From positions 1-42,732 of the forward strand of contig JANXSZ010000017.1 of assembly GCA_025356445.1 (NCBI GenBank): a stretch of 42,732 bases of DNA, given 5' to 3'. The notes under the pieces are model-generated. The model ran no database searches. It saw nothing but the letters and a program-made list of their open reading frames with translations, and was not told the DNA's origin. Position numbers and translations under genes: made by a program. This stretch comes from Betaproteobacteria bacterium. GTDB lineage: Bacteria > Pseudomonadota > Gammaproteobacteria > Burkholderiales > Burkholderiaceae_C. Of the stretch, positions 34,885-42,732 are shown one piece after another; the stretch's first letter is position 1, and each line of letters starts with the position of its first letter.

Positions 34885-36741
34885 ATGAAAACCTTGAACT
34901 CCTGGCGCCTGTGCGCTGTGCCTTTGGCTGTGTCCGCTTCTTTGACTGTGATGGTGCCTGCGATGGCCCAAACGAGCGATAAGAGTGTCTCCCTCAAAGA
35001 AACCACCATCACCGCTACCCGCAGCGAGCAGCCTTTGTCGGACGTGGTGGCCGATGTGTCCATCATCGACCGCGCCATGCTGGATCGTGCCGGTGCTGGT
35101 GGCTTATCTGATGTGCTGTCGCGTCTGCCTGGCATTGAAATGGCCCGCAATGGTGGCCCTGGCAACAACACCAGCGTGTTTTTGCGTGGTGCCGAAAACC
35201 GCTTCACCGCCGTGTTCATCGACGGCATCCGTGTCGATTCGCAATCCACTGGTGGCGCCCCCTGGGAAGTCATCCCTTTGTCGCAAATTGACCGTGTGGA
35301 AGTGCTGCGCGGCCCCGCTGCTGCGGTTTACGGTTCTGATGCCCTGGGTGGTGTGATCCAGATTTTCACCAAAAAAGGCGAGGGCGCTTTCTCTCCCGTC
35401 ATCGGTATCGGCGTAGGCCGTTACGGCACGCACAAGGTGGACGCTGGTTTCAGTGGCTCGCAAGCCGGTTTTGACTACGCCTTGGGTCTCGCTGACGAGA
35501 AAAGCACGGGCTTCAACGCCCGTACCATCGCCTCCGCCAACCCTGATAACGATGGCTACCGCAGCAAGTCTGCCAGCGCTCGCTTGGGCTTCCAGATCAA
35601 TCCTGATCACCGCATTGAAGCCACAGGCTTGTACAACGACCTGAACTCCCAGTACGACAGCAGCAAAACGCTGGACGACCGCAACCTGAACAAGCTGCAA
35701 AACCTGGGCTTGCAATGGTCGGCCAAGTGGAGCGACGTGTATACCACCCGCCTGAGCGTCAACGAATCCACCAGCCGCTACGAAACCACCCCTTCGCCCT
35801 ACCTGACGCAAACCAAGTTGCGCGGTGCGCTGTTCCAGAACGATCTGCGTCTGGGCGCACACCGCCTGTCTGCCACGCTGGAGCAGCGCGTTGACCGTCT
35901 GGACAATGCCCCCATCGGCAAAGACCGTTCACAAAATGGCGTGGCTTTAGGCTATGGCTTTGTCCAGTCCGGTCATACCTTGCAGCTCAATGTGCGGCGT
36001 GACCAAGACAGTGAATTCGGTGGCAAAAGCACCGGCAGCGCCGCCTACGCCTACGCGTTCACGCCCCAGTGGCGTGCTACGGCATCGGCTGGCACCGCCT
36101 TTCGCGTTCCCACGCTTTACCAGCGGTTCAGCCAGTACGGCGTCGCTAGCTTGAAACCCGAATCCAGCCGTAATCTGGAACTGGGCCTGCGCTACGCCGA
36201 GGGCAGCACCAGTGCGAGCGTCGTCGCTTACCGCAACACGGTGTCCAACCTCATCACCTTCGTGAATGGTGCAGGCCCTTGCGCTGCGGGCACGGGTTCT
36301 TTCCCCGGTTGCTACAGCAACACTGCCCGCGCCGAGTATTCCGGCGTGACGCTGGCGGGTGCTTACCGCTTGCCCACTGCACTTGGCCCCGTCGATTTGC
36401 GTGGTTCTCTGGATGTCCAGGACCCGCGTGACCTGGACACCGGCAAGCAACTGGCCCGCCGTGCGCGCCAACACGCGGTGCTGGGTGCAGACTGGCGTGT
36501 CGGCACTTGGTTGCTGGGTGTGGACACACTGCTGTCGGGCAAGCGCTACAGCAGCGCAGGCGAAACCGTGCCGATGGGCGGCTATGGCCTGCTCAACCTG
36601 AACGCCAGCACCCGCGTTGCCAAAGACTGGACGCTGTTGGCGCGCTTGGACAACGCCACGGGCAAGGTCTACGAGACCGCCAGCACCTACGCCAATCCAG
36701 GGCGCAGCTTGTACGTCGCCGCTAAATGGGCACCGCAGTAA
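34885..36741 (+). CDS. btuB: TonB-dependent outer-membrane vitamin B12 receptor
   Basis: This 618-residue receptor starts with a signal peptide (LNSWRLCAVPLAVSASLTVM, cleavage after AMA). A TonB-box-like segment KETTITATRSEQ is followed by the plug domain (ISQID-type VEVLRGPAAAVYGSDALGG) and a 22-strand barrel ending in aromatic-rich RSLYVAAKWAPQ. Length and the VYGSDALGGVIQI motif fit BtuB. The upstream in-frame ATG at 34741 lies inside the riboswitch and is discounted. The riboswitch and downstream B12 genes confirm the corrinoid substrate. It overlaps the next gene by 16 nt. Confidence 0.94.
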   Translation: MKTLNSWRLCAVPLAVSASLTVMVPAMAQTSDKSVSLKETTITATRSEQPLSDVVADVSIIDRAMLDRAGAGGLSDVLSRLPGIEMARNGGPGNNTSVFLRGAENRFTAVFIDGIRVDSQSTGGAPWEVIPLSQIDRVEVLRGPAAAVYGSDALGGVIQIFTKKGEGAFSPVIGIGVGRYGTHKVDAGFSGSQAGFDYALGLADEKSTGFNARTIASANPDNDGYRSKSASARLGFQINPDHRIEATGLYNDLNSQYDSSKTLDDRNLNKLQNLGLQWSAKWSDVYTTRLSVNESTSRYETTPSPYLTQTKLRGALFQNDLRLGAHRLSATLEQRVDRLDNAPIGKDRSQNGVALGYGFVQSGHTLQLNVRRDQDSEFGGKSTGSAAYAYAFTPQWRATASAGTAFRVPTLYQRFSQYGVASLKPESSRNLELGLRYAEGSTSASVVAYRNTVSNLITFVNGAGPCAAGTGSFPGCYSNTARAEYSGVTLAGAYRLPTALGPVDLRGSLDVQDPRDLDTGKQLARRARQHAVLGADWRVGTWLLGVDTLLSGKRYSSAGETVPMGGYGLLNLNASTRVAKDWTLLARLDNATGKVYETASTYANPGRSLYVAAKWAPQ

Positions 36742-38102
36742 ATCGGCAACAGGGACAGGTGGCGTCCACCTGTCCCGCTGTGCTGATCGCCGCACCCGCT
36801 TCTGGTCAAGGTAAAACTACCGTCAGCGCCGCTTTGGCGCGGCTGCACACGCGGCAAGGGCGACGGGTGCGCGTCTTCAAATGCGGGCCCGATTTTCTTG
36901 ACCCCTATTGGTTGGCCTTGGCCAGCGGCGCACCTGTCCATCAGCTTGACCTGTGGATGACGGGCGAAGCCGACTGCCGAGCACGTTTGCAGCAAGCCGC
37001 GCAGGATGCTGACCTCCTCATTGTGGAAGGCGTGATGGGCCTGTTCGACGGCGACCCCAGTGCGGCCGATTTGGCGCAGCGCCTGGGTTTGCCGGTGCTG
37101 GCTGTGATCGACGCCTCCGCCATGGCGGGCACCTTTGGGGCGCTCGCTTTTGGCTTGCAACACTACCGCCCTGGCCTGCGCTGGGCCGGTGTGGTGGCCA
37201 ACCGTGTCGCGAGTGAGCGTCACGCCAGCATGTTGCAGGACGGTTTACGCGATGAGCCGGATCACCCCTCCTTGTGGCTGGGTGCGTTGATGCGCAACCC
37301 CGCGCTGGCCCTGCCTGAGCGGCATTTGGGCTTGACCGTTGCCAGCGAAGTCGGCGACGCGATGGCTCGCCTGGACGCAGCGGCCGATGCCCTGGCCGCT
37401 ACGCCACTGGGGCAGATGAGCACCACAGACTTGCAGCGCTGGGCCGTGACGTTGGGTGTGGACGCCTGCGCTGTCAACACCGTGCCCCCCCTGCTCCAGG
37501 GCCGCACTATCGCGGTTGCCCGTGACGCCGCTTTCTGCTTCATTTACCAAGCCAACCTGGACGCCCTGCTGGAACTGGGGGCTGAGCTTGTCTTCTTCTC
37601 GCCACTGGCCGATGCGGCTGTGCCTGTCTGCGATGCCGTCTGGCTGCCCGGTGGCTACCCCGAGTTGCACGCTGATGTGTTGTCACGTCAGCACGCCTGC
37701 CGTGACAGCCTCCACGCCCATGTGGCCCAAGGCAAACCCGTCTGGGCTGAGTGCGGCGGCATGATGCTGCTGTTTGAGTCGTTAACGATGGCAGACGGAT
37801 TCACGCATGCCATGTGGGGCCTGTTGCCCGGCCAAGTCACCATGCAAAAGCGCTTGGCAGGCCTGGGGCCGCAGCAGCTGGTGTGGAAAGAGCAAACTTT
37901 GCGCGGTCACACCTTCCACTACTCCGTTTGCCACACCCCGCTGGCGGTCATCACCCGCACATCGCGCCCTGACACCATCCCCACGTTTGATGCGGGCGAA
38001 GCGCTGTACGTGCAGGGCAGTGTGCGTGCCAGCTACTTCCACGCCTGGTTTGCATCCAACCCTGAAGTGGCCGCACAGCTTTTTTTACCACCTGTTCCAT
38101 GA
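36726..38102 (+). CDS. cobB: Cobyrinate a,c-diamide synthase
   Basis: This 458-residue enzyme (CobB/CbiA) amidates the a and c side chains of cobyrinate using glutamine and ATP. The N-terminal dethiobiotin-synthetase-like domain has the P-loop ASGQGKTT (residues 24-31), KCGPDFLDPYW and EGVMGLFDG. The C-terminal class I glutamine amidotransferase domain has the nucleophile Cys in WAECGGMMLL and the His of YFHAWFASNP. It begins inside the end of btuB, and its stop overlaps the next start (ATGA). It is a biosynthetic enzyme in an otherwise uptake and salvage operon. Confidence 0.95.
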   Translation: MGTAVNRQQGQVASTCPAVLIAAPASGQGKTTVSAALARLHTRQGRRVRVFKCGPDFLDPYWLALASGAPVHQLDLWMTGEADCRARLQQAAQDADLLIVEGVMGLFDGDPSAADLAQRLGLPVLAVIDASAMAGTFGALAFGLQHYRPGLRWAGVVANRVASERHASMLQDGLRDEPDHPSLWLGALMRNPALALPERHLGLTVASEVGDAMARLDAAADALAATPLGQMSTTDLQRWAVTLGVDACAVNTVPPLLQGRTIAVARDAAFCFIYQANLDALLELGAELVFFSPLADAAVPVCDAVWLPGGYPELHADVLSRQHACRDSLHAHVAQGKPVWAECGGMMLLFESLTMADGFTHAMWGLLPGQVTMQKRLAGLGPQQLVWKEQTLRGHTFHYSVCHTPLAVITRTSRPDTIPTFDAGEALYVQGSVRASYFHAWFASNPEVAAQLFLPPVP

Positions 38103-38974
38103 ACTTTTTCAACCCCGCCAGAACGACCCCCTCGGGGGGCAGTGCAGTACGCGAAGCGACAAGCGTGAGGGCCAACAGCTACGCCCCCAAGCGCATCGTC
38201 TGCCTCACCGAAGAAACCACCGAGTGGCTTTACCTGCTCGGTGAAGAGGCGCGCATTGTGGGTATTTCCGGCTACACCGTGCGGCCTCGGCGGGCGCGAG
38301 ACGAGAAGCCCAAGGTCAGTGCCTTTCTCTCGGCCAAGATCGACAAAATCCTGGCGCTGCAACCCGATTGCGTCTTTGGTTTTTCGGATTTGCAGGCCGA
38401 CATTGCCGCGCTGCTGATTCGCCAGGGCATCCAGGTCACGGTGTTCAACCAGCGCAGCGTGAGTGAGATTTTCGCCATGCTCTACCAAGTCGCTGCCATG
38501 GTGGGGCAGGCAGAGCGGGGCTTGGCCTTGTTGGCCGCAATGCAAACCCAGCTCACTGCCATCGAGGCTGTTGCCAGCCACCTGCCACGCCGCCCGAAAG
38601 TGTTTTTCGAGGAATGGGACGAGCCACACATCAGCGCTATCCGCTGGGTGTCCGAGCTGATGGGGCTGGCCGGGGGGGATGACTGCTTTTCCGAACTCAG
38701 CACCGAATCGCTGGGCAAAAACCGCATCATCGCGGACGGGCAGGAGATCGTTCGCCGCAACCCGGACATCATCATCGGCTCGTGGTGCGGCAAGAAGTTT
38801 CGTCCTGAAAAGGTAGCAGCCCGTGCAGGCTGGGAGAGCGTCAATGCCGTGAAACACAGCCAAATTTTCGAGATCAAATCCGCCGATATCCTGCAACCTG
38901 GCCCTGCGGCGCTGACCGACGGTGTCGCGCAATTGCACCGCATCGTAACGAGGTGGGCTGAACTTCATGGTTGA
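38099..38974 (+). CDS. Cobalamin-binding protein paralogue without signal peptide
   Basis: This 291-residue protein is of the BtuF/periplasmic-binding fold (COG0614): RIVCLTEETTEWLYLLGEE, SAFLSAKIDKILALQPD, FGFSDLQADIAALL and FNQRSVSEIFAML. There is no export signal, so it is expected in the cytoplasm. The first about 30 residues (MNFFNPARTTPSGG onward) are encoded by a GC-rich palindromic element and are not family sequence; a GTG at 38165 could start a shorter form close to the conserved region. The ATGA overlap with cobB supports the longer form. A true, exported BtuF is encoded further down, so this one may handle corrinoids inside the cell or serve another role. Confidence 0.85.
   Translation: MNFFNPARTTPSGGSAVREATSVRANSYAPKRIVCLTEETTEWLYLLGEEARIVGISGYTVRPRRARDEKPKVSAFLSAKIDKILALQPDCVFGFSDLQADIAALLIRQGIQVTVFNQRSVSEIFAMLYQVAAMVGQAERGLALLAAMQTQLTAIEAVASHLPRRPKVFFEEWDEPHISAIRWVSELMGLAGGDDCFSELSTESLGKNRIIADGQEIVRRNPDIIIGSWCGKKFRPEKVAARAGWESVNAVKHSQIFEIKSADILQPGPAALTDGVAQLHRIVTRWAELHG
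38121..38170 (+). repeat. GC-rich palindromic element in the N-terminal coding region
   Basis: CCCCC (38127-38131) and GGGGG (38134-38138) pair around TC, followed by CAGTGCAGTACGCGAAGCG and GACAAGCGTGAGGGCC. I recall similar elements (CCCCTCGGGGGGCAG followed by GCGAAGCG and GTGGGGG) between genes in Comamonadaceae. Only one copy is in this window, so the repeat nature is not shown here. Confidence 0.4.
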
Positions 38975-39575
38975 CCTCATGGCAAACGTCAAAGCTGTGG
39001 TAGCACAGCATCCCGTCCACGAACTGATTCTGGGTGGTCAGCGCAGCGGCAAATCCCGCCGTGCTGAAACACTGGCCGTCGATTGGCTGGCCGCGTCGCC
39101 AAGCCACCGCGCCGTCTTCATCGCCACCGCCCAGCCGTGGGACGATGAGATGCGCCAGCGCATCACCCGCCACCAGCAGGACCGCGCAGAGCGCCTGCCT
39201 GGCATGAGCACCGTGGAAGAGCCGCTGCACCTCGCCCAGGCCATTCGCCAGCACAGCCAGCCGGGTACGCTGATCGTTGTCGATTGCCTCACGCTGTGGC
39301 TGACCAACTGGACGATGCCAAATATTGAATCTAATCAGCCTCTATCGCTTACTGAATCGGCTTCAGTAGCTATGCTTTTGGAAGCAATCAGTGCAGCCCC
39401 CGGCCCTGTCGTCCTCGTCAGCAACGAAATCGGCCTGGGTGTCGTCCCCATGGGCCGCGAAGTCCGTGCCTACGTGGATGCGCTGGGCCGTCTGAACCAG
39501 GATGTTGCGCAAGCTTGCCAGCGCGTCACGCTGATGGCCGCAGGTTTGCCCCTTACTTTGAAAGCCCCGGTATGA
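38967..39575 (+). CDS. cobU: Adenosylcobinamide kinase / adenosylcobinamide-phosphate guanylyltransferase
   Basis: This 202-residue bifunctional enzyme phosphorylates adenosylcobinamide and attaches GMP, in nucleotide-loop assembly. The P-loop GGQRSGKS is at residues 23-30; His69 in TRHQQDR is the likely guanylylation site; CLTLWLTNW and VSNEIGLGVVPMGREVR are conserved. Between the last two, residues about 122-140 (ESNQPLSLTESASVAMLLEA) are encoded by an interspersed AT-rich element. That stretch corresponds to a variable loop and helix in other CobU proteins. The gene overlaps its upstream neighbour by 8 nt and btuF by 4 nt. Confidence 0.94.
   Translation: MVDLMANVKAVVAQHPVHELILGGQRSGKSRRAETLAVDWLAASPSHRAVFIATAQPWDDEMRQRITRHQQDRAERLPGMSTVEEPLHLAQAIRQHSQPGTLIVVDCLTLWLTNWTMPNIESNQPLSLTESASVAMLLEAISAAPGPVVLVSNEIGLGVVPMGREVRAYVDALGRLNQDVAQACQRVTLMAAGLPLTLKAPV
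39332..39385 (-). repeat. 54-nt interspersed element inside cobU, in frame
   Basis: Read on the minus strand it contains CATAGCTACTGAAGCCGATT, then CAGTAAGCGATAGAGGCTG and ATTA, agreeing with the reference copy at 21212-21265 at about 35 of 54 positions with no gaps (31 of the last 42). It is 54 nt, divisible by three, and is translated as part of CobU with no stop. It is visibly more AT-rich than the rest of cobU. Confidence 0.72.
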
Positions 39576-40474
39576 CGTTTTTCCAAAGTCCGTGCATTTT
39601 TGGCTTGTGTTGGTTGCTCAGCACGGCGGTTTATGCAGGGAGTGGCCCCATCACCATCACCGACCAGCGCGGTGTCACCGTGCAGTTTGCGCAAAGTCCG
39701 CAGCGCATCGTCAGCCTGCTGCCTTCGCTGACCGAAAGCATTTGCGCGCTTGACCAGTGCCAGCGCCTGGTTGGTACTGACCGCTATTCCAACTACCCGA
39801 CAAGCGTGCGTGCCTTGCCCAAGCTGGGTGGTGGTATTGACCCGAATGTCGAAGCTGTCGTCGCCCTGCGACCCGATGTGGTGCTGCTGTCCGTCTCGTC
39901 CCGTGCCAGCGCCCGGCTGGAATCCTTGGGCCTGAAGGTCATCGCGCTGGAACCCAAAAGCCATGCGGACGTGCAGCGCGTGCTTAAAGCGGTAGGCCAG
40001 TTGCTGGACGTGCCTGAAGAGGAGGGCGCGAAACGCCTGTGGCGCGTGATCGATGCCAGCGTGTCGGCAGCGGCGCAAAGCCTGCCCGCCAGCGTCAAAA
40101 ACACCCGCGTCTATTTCGAGGTCAGCCGTGGCCCCTATGGCGCCAGTGAGGTGTCCTTCATTGGCGAAACACTCATCCGCCTGGGAGTTAAAAACGTCAT
40201 CCCCGCCTCATTGGGGCCGTTCCCGCGCCTGAACCCGGAGTACGTGGTGCGTGCCAACCCTGACCTCATCATGATAGGCAACCGCAGCATGCAAGAGCGG
40301 GTGGTTTACCCCGGTTGGGACAGCATCAAGGCCGTGCGCGAGCAGCGCATCTGCGTTTATGGCGTTGACGAATCCGACGTGGTGGTGCGCCCCGGCCCCC
40401 GCATGGCCGAAGCGGCCCGCATCATGGCGAAGTGTTTGCTGGACAAAGGCTTGCTGGACAAGGCTGCGAAATGA
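39572..40474 (+). CDS. btuF: Cobalamin ABC transporter substrate-binding protein
   Basis: This 300-residue protein has a signal peptide (PCIFGLCWLLSTAVYAG). The mature part begins ITITDQRGVTVQFAQSPQR, then IVSLLPSLTESICALDQCQR, then RPDVVLLS. This is the helical-backbone class III binding fold of B12 and siderophore binding proteins. It delivers corrinoid from the periplasm to BtuCD. The start at 39572 forms an ATGA overlap with cobU. btuC follows after 13 nt. Confidence 0.92.
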   Translation: MTFFQSPCIFGLCWLLSTAVYAGSGPITITDQRGVTVQFAQSPQRIVSLLPSLTESICALDQCQRLVGTDRYSNYPTSVRALPKLGGGIDPNVEAVVALRPDVVLLSVSSRASARLESLGLKVIALEPKSHADVQRVLKAVGQLLDVPEEEGAKRLWRVIDASVSAAAQSLPASVKNTRVYFEVSRGPYGASEVSFIGETLIRLGVKNVIPASLGPFPRLNPEYVVRANPDLIMIGNRSMQERVVYPGWDSIKAVREQRICVYGVDESDVVVRPGPRMAEAARIMAKCLLDKGLLDKAAK

Positions 40475-40487
40475 AGGCGGTGAAGTG

Positions 40488-41498
40488 ATGCACACCCAAG
40501 ATGCCAAAACCCTGCGCTTAGGTCTTGCTTTGCTGATGATGTCTGTTGTCCTGGGTCTCTTGGGCACCAGCGTGGGCAGCACAGGTTTCCAAAGCGTGCT
40601 GAACATGGCGCAAGACCCGCTGGCTTGGCAAATAGTGTGGGACATCCGCTTGCCCCGCACGCTGGGCGCGTGGCTGGCCGGGGCGCTGTTGGGTTTGGCC
40701 GGGGCTGTCGCGCAAGGCCTGTTCCGTAACCCGCTGGCCGATCCGTTTTTGCTGGGCAGTGCCGCAGGTGCTTCGCTGGGGGTGGCGGCCGCGATGGCGT
40801 TGTTTGGCGTGTCACCGTTTGCCATGCAGTGGCTGGCCCGCATCGGCTTGACGGGTGCCGCCTTTATTGGCGCCGTGCTGGCCGTTTTACTGACCCTGCA
40901 ACTCGCCCGTGGCGTGCAGCACACGCTGCGGCTGCTGCTGGCCGGGGTCATCGTCGGGGTGGTTCTGGGGGCGGTCAAAGACATGCTGACGCTGGCTTTC
41001 CCTGACATTTTGCAATCGCTGCAAGGCTTTACGCTAGGCAGTGCCAGCTTCATCGGTTGGCAGGCTTGCTTGCTGATGGCTGCGGTGTGGGCGCTGTGCT
41101 TGGGCGCCGCGTGGGCGCTCAGCCATGCGCTGGATGGCCTGAGTTTGGGCGAAGCCACCGCCGCCAGCCTGGGTTTGCCGCTGCCACAAATGCGTGCAGC
41201 GTTGGTGGCGGTGCTGGCCCTGTCCACGGGCACGGCCGTCGCCCAAACGGGTCTGATCGCCTTTGTCGGGTTGGCCTCGCCGCATTTGGTGCGCTCCGTC
41301 GTTAAAACCACCCATGGCCGCCTGATGGCGCTGGCCAGCTTGATGGGGGCCGTGCTGCTGATGGCCGCAGACATCCTCGCCCGTTGGTTGATCGCCCCGC
41401 AAGAGCTGCCCGTGGGTGTGCTGACCGCCGTGCTGGGGGGCAGTTACCTGCTGTGGCTGATGCACCGCCGCAGCGACAGCAGAGGTTCAGCGTTATGA
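40488..41498 (+). CDS. btuC: Cobalamin ABC transporter permease
   Basis: This 336-residue permease of the FecCD/BtuC family has about ten membrane helices. [50 protein letters not shown], the coupling-helix region with [12 protein letters not shown] and [15 protein letters not shown] are all conserved. The start at 40488 has GGTGA upstream and lies 13 nt after btuF. The stop overlaps the ferredoxin-like gene (ATGA). Confidence 0.95.
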   Translation: MHTQDAKTLRLGLALLMMSVVLGLLGTSVGSTGFQSVLNMAQDPLAWQIVWDIRLPRTLGAWLAGALLGLAGAVAQGLFRNPLADPFLLGSAAGASLGVAAAMALFGVSPFAMQWLARIGLTGAAFIGAVLAVLLTLQLARGVQHTLRLLLAGVIVGVVLGAVKDMLTLAFPDILQSLQGFTLGSASFIGWQACLLMAAVWALCLGAAWALSHALDGLSLGEATAASLGLPLPQMRAALVAVLALSTGTAVAQTGLIAFVGLASPHLVRSVVKTTHGRLMALASLMGAVLLMAADILARWLIAPQELPVGVLTAVLGGSYLLWLMHRRSDSRGSAL

Positions 41499-41869
41499 GC
41501 CACGTTATGAGCCAAGTGATGAATACCATCGAAAAACCCAGCATCGGTGCCTACAAGCGCCACATCCTCATCTGCACCGGCACCCGCTGCACGCAGGACG
41601 GTGCGTCGCAGGCGCTGTTCGACAGCCTGGGCGACAAGTTCAAGGCGGCGGGTCTGCATGAGGGCGAGATGCGCGTCAAACGCAGCCGTGTGAGTTGCTT
41701 TGCGGCTTGCAGAGGCGGGCCGGTGATGTGCGTGCAGCCGGACGGCACTTGGTACTACAACGTCACCCCTGCCAACATGGACCGCATCATTGACCAGCAT
41801 TTGGTCGGCGGTGCGCCGGTGGCCGATCTGGTGTTCCACCAAGGGCCAGGGGCGTGTGATGCAGCTTGA
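41495..41869 (+). CDS. [2Fe-2S] thioredoxin-like ferredoxin domain protein
   Basis: This 124-residue protein has the thioredoxin-like [2Fe-2S] ferredoxin pattern: [15 protein letters not shown] with C-x4-C near the start, then [20 protein letters not shown] with C-x3-C. Such proteins appear in cobalamin clusters (CbiW-like). A role in reducing corrin cobalt before adenosylation is plausible but unproven. Three in-frame ATGs (41495, 41507, 41519) are possible; 41495 is chosen for its ATGA overlap with btuC. It overlaps btuD by 11 nt. Confidence 0.85.
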   Translation: MSHVMSQVMNTIEKPSIGAYKRHILICTGTRCTQDGASQALFDSLGDKFKAAGLHEGEMRVKRSRVSCFAACRGGPVMCVQPDGTWYYNVTPANMDRIIDQHLVGGAPVADLVFHQGPGACDAA

Positions 41870-42659
41870 CACCGACTCTGCAACAGGGTTTGCTACGAAT
41901 TCCATAGCTGTTAGCGCCCACCAGTTATGCGTAAAGCTCGGAAATTCTGAGGTTTTGCATCAGATCAACCTGAACCTGCCCGCCGCCCGCTGGACCAGCA
42001 TCGTCGGCCCCAACGGCGCAGGCAAGTCCACGCTGCTCAAAGCCTTGGCAGGGCTGCTGCCCGTCAGCGGTGAAGTTCAGCTCGCGGGCCGCCCGCTTGC
42101 AAGTCTGCCCGCCCGCGAACGCGCACAAAAGCTGGCGTGGCTGGGCCAGAACGAATCCGCCGCCGACGATTTAACCGTCTATGACGTGGCCATGCTGGGC
42201 CGCCTGCCGCACCAGCCCTGGCTGGCCGCCCCCAGCGCGGCTGACCGTGTGGCGGTTGAGCAGGCGCTGCGAAGCACCCATGCCTGGGACTGGCGCGAGC
42301 GCAGTCTGGGTGAGCTTTCCGGTGGCGAGCGCCAGCGCGTGCTGCTGGCCCGCGCGCTGGCGGTGCAGGCCAGCGTGCTGCTGATGGACGAACCCTTGGC
42401 CAACCTCGACCCGCCGCACCAGGCCGACTGGCTGGCCCTGGTGCGTGGCTTGGTAGCCCTTGGCACCACCGTCGTCAGCGTGCTGCACGAAATCTCCATG
42501 GCGCTGCATGCGGATGCGACGGTGGTGATGGCCGCAGGCCGCGTCACCCACTTTGGCGCGTGTGACGACGTGGCAACCCATGCCGCTTTGCAACAGGTGT
42601 TTGATAACCGAATCGCCGTCCACCGCTTATCTGGTGAGTGGATTGCGCTATACAAATGA
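41859..42659 (+). CDS. btuD: Cobalamin ABC transporter ATP-binding protein
   Basis: This 266-residue ABC ATPase has the Walker [10 protein letters not shown] (residues about 50-58), the Q-loop WLGQNES, the signature [16 protein letters not shown], the Walker [17 protein letters not shown] and the switch His in SVLHEIS. It is the BtuD/FecE type that pairs with BtuC. The first 30 residues are unusual: codons for residues about 12-29 ([18 protein letters not shown]) come from an interspersed AT-rich element. The start at 41859 lies within the end of the ferredoxin-like gene. The stop overlaps a further gene start (ATGA). Confidence 0.94.
   Translation: MQLDTDSATGFATNSIAVSAHQLCVKLGNSEVLHQINLNLPAARWTSIVGPNGAGKSTLLKALAGLLPVSGEVQLAGRPLASLPARERAQKLAWLGQNESAADDLTVYDVAMLGRLPHQPWLAAPSAADRVAVEQALRSTHAWDWRERSLGELSGGERQRVLLARALAVQASVLLMDEPLANLDPPHQADWLALVRGLVALGTTVVSVLHEISMALHADATVVMAAGRVTHFGACDDVATHAALQQVFDNRIAVHRLSGEWIALYK
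41892..41945 (+). repeat. 54-nt interspersed element at the N-terminus of btuD, in frame
   Basis: It reads GCTACGAATTC-CATAGCTG-TTAGCGCCCACCAG-TTATGCG, matching the element head (GCTAC-N7-ATAGCT) and the middle CAG-N2-A-N-GCG of the copy at 21212-21265. About 28 of the first 42 positions agree without gaps; the tail is degenerate. It encodes part of the BtuD N-terminus without a stop. Confidence 0.62.
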
Positions 42660-42732
42660 AAGCACAGTCCTCCACCCCCTCTGCACCCTCCGCCCTGTGC
42701 AGCGAGCCTCGCTCCCACGCTTTCAGCGACGC
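42656..42732 (+). CDS. Start of a further gene in the B12 operon (partial)
   Basis: An ATG overlapping the btuD stop (ATGA) opens a frame that runs off the window edge. The visible start is [20 protein letters not shown], a Ser/Pro-rich leader without recognisable domain. Coupling suggests another cobalamin gene; which one cannot be told from 25 residues. Confidence 0.55.
   Translation, partial: MKAQSSTPSAPSALCSEPRSHAFSD

Overview
The window reads as chromosomal DNA of a betaproteobacterium, most likely a member of the Comamonadaceae (Burkholderiales, Rhodoferax/Polaromonas/Acidovorax-like). Reasons: GC-rich coding sequence, the gene families present (small Trp-rich protein, Bug/TctC-type binding protein, zapB-like/zapA followed by 6S RNA), and short AT-rich interspersed repeats of a kind I recall from that family. 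No phage, transposase, CRISPR array, rRNA or tRNA was seen. Nearly every base is accounted for by closely packed genes, many joined by ATGA stop/start overlaps.

Layout. (1) 1-3079: a light-repair operon: DUF2256 protein, cry-DASH photolyase, and an Fe-S bacterial cryptochrome/(6-4) photolyase. (2) 3156-9020: housekeeping: a small cytochrome c, a small Trp-rich membrane protein, ilvD with a divergent LysR regulator, a DTW-domain tRNA-modifying enzyme, an unrecognised conserved-looking protein, and lgt. (3) 9160-17086: a malonate cluster: GntR/FCD regulator, malonyl-CoA decarboxylase, a secreted alpha/beta hydrolase, a Bug-type binding protein, a crotonase-fold protein lacking one catalytic Glu, and malonyl-CoA synthetase. 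(4) 17108-21707: gshA, the class A penicillin-binding protein gene mrcA, and a universal stress protein. (5) 21766-32581: a low-oxygen respiration block: ccoI, ccoS, ccoN-O-Q-P, ccoG, a fixH-like gene, fnr, hemN and a UreH/SafE-type membrane protein. Three FNR-type boxes lie at the expected promoters. (6) 32627-34467: a TauE/SafE permease, 6S RNA, zapA and a zapB-like gene. (7) 34546-42732: a cobalamin riboswitch followed by a B12 uptake and salvage operon: btuB, cobB/cbiA, a cobalamin-binding-protein paralogue without a signal peptide, cobU, btuF, btuC, a [2Fe-2S] ferredoxin-like protein, btuD and the start of another gene.

How the parts fit. FNR (29529-30332) probably controls its own gene and the surrounding cbb3 oxidase block. 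CcoI supplies copper, CcoG and the FixH-like protein assist assembly, and HemN gives oxygen-independent haem synthesis. The B12 operon imports corrinoid (BtuB, BtuF, BtuC, BtuD) and remodels it (CobB, CobU), switched by the riboswitch. The malonate cluster can activate malonate to malonyl-CoA (MatB) and decarboxylate it to acetyl-CoA (MatA).

The most unusual signal is a family of roughly 54-nt interspersed elements, two intergenic and two translated in frame (inside cobU and at the N-terminus of btuD). Shorter head-only versions lie inside the cry-DASH and malonyl-CoA decarboxylase genes. A separate GC-rich palindromic element is translated at the N-terminus of the signal-less cobalamin-binding protein. 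All alignments and counts were made by eye.
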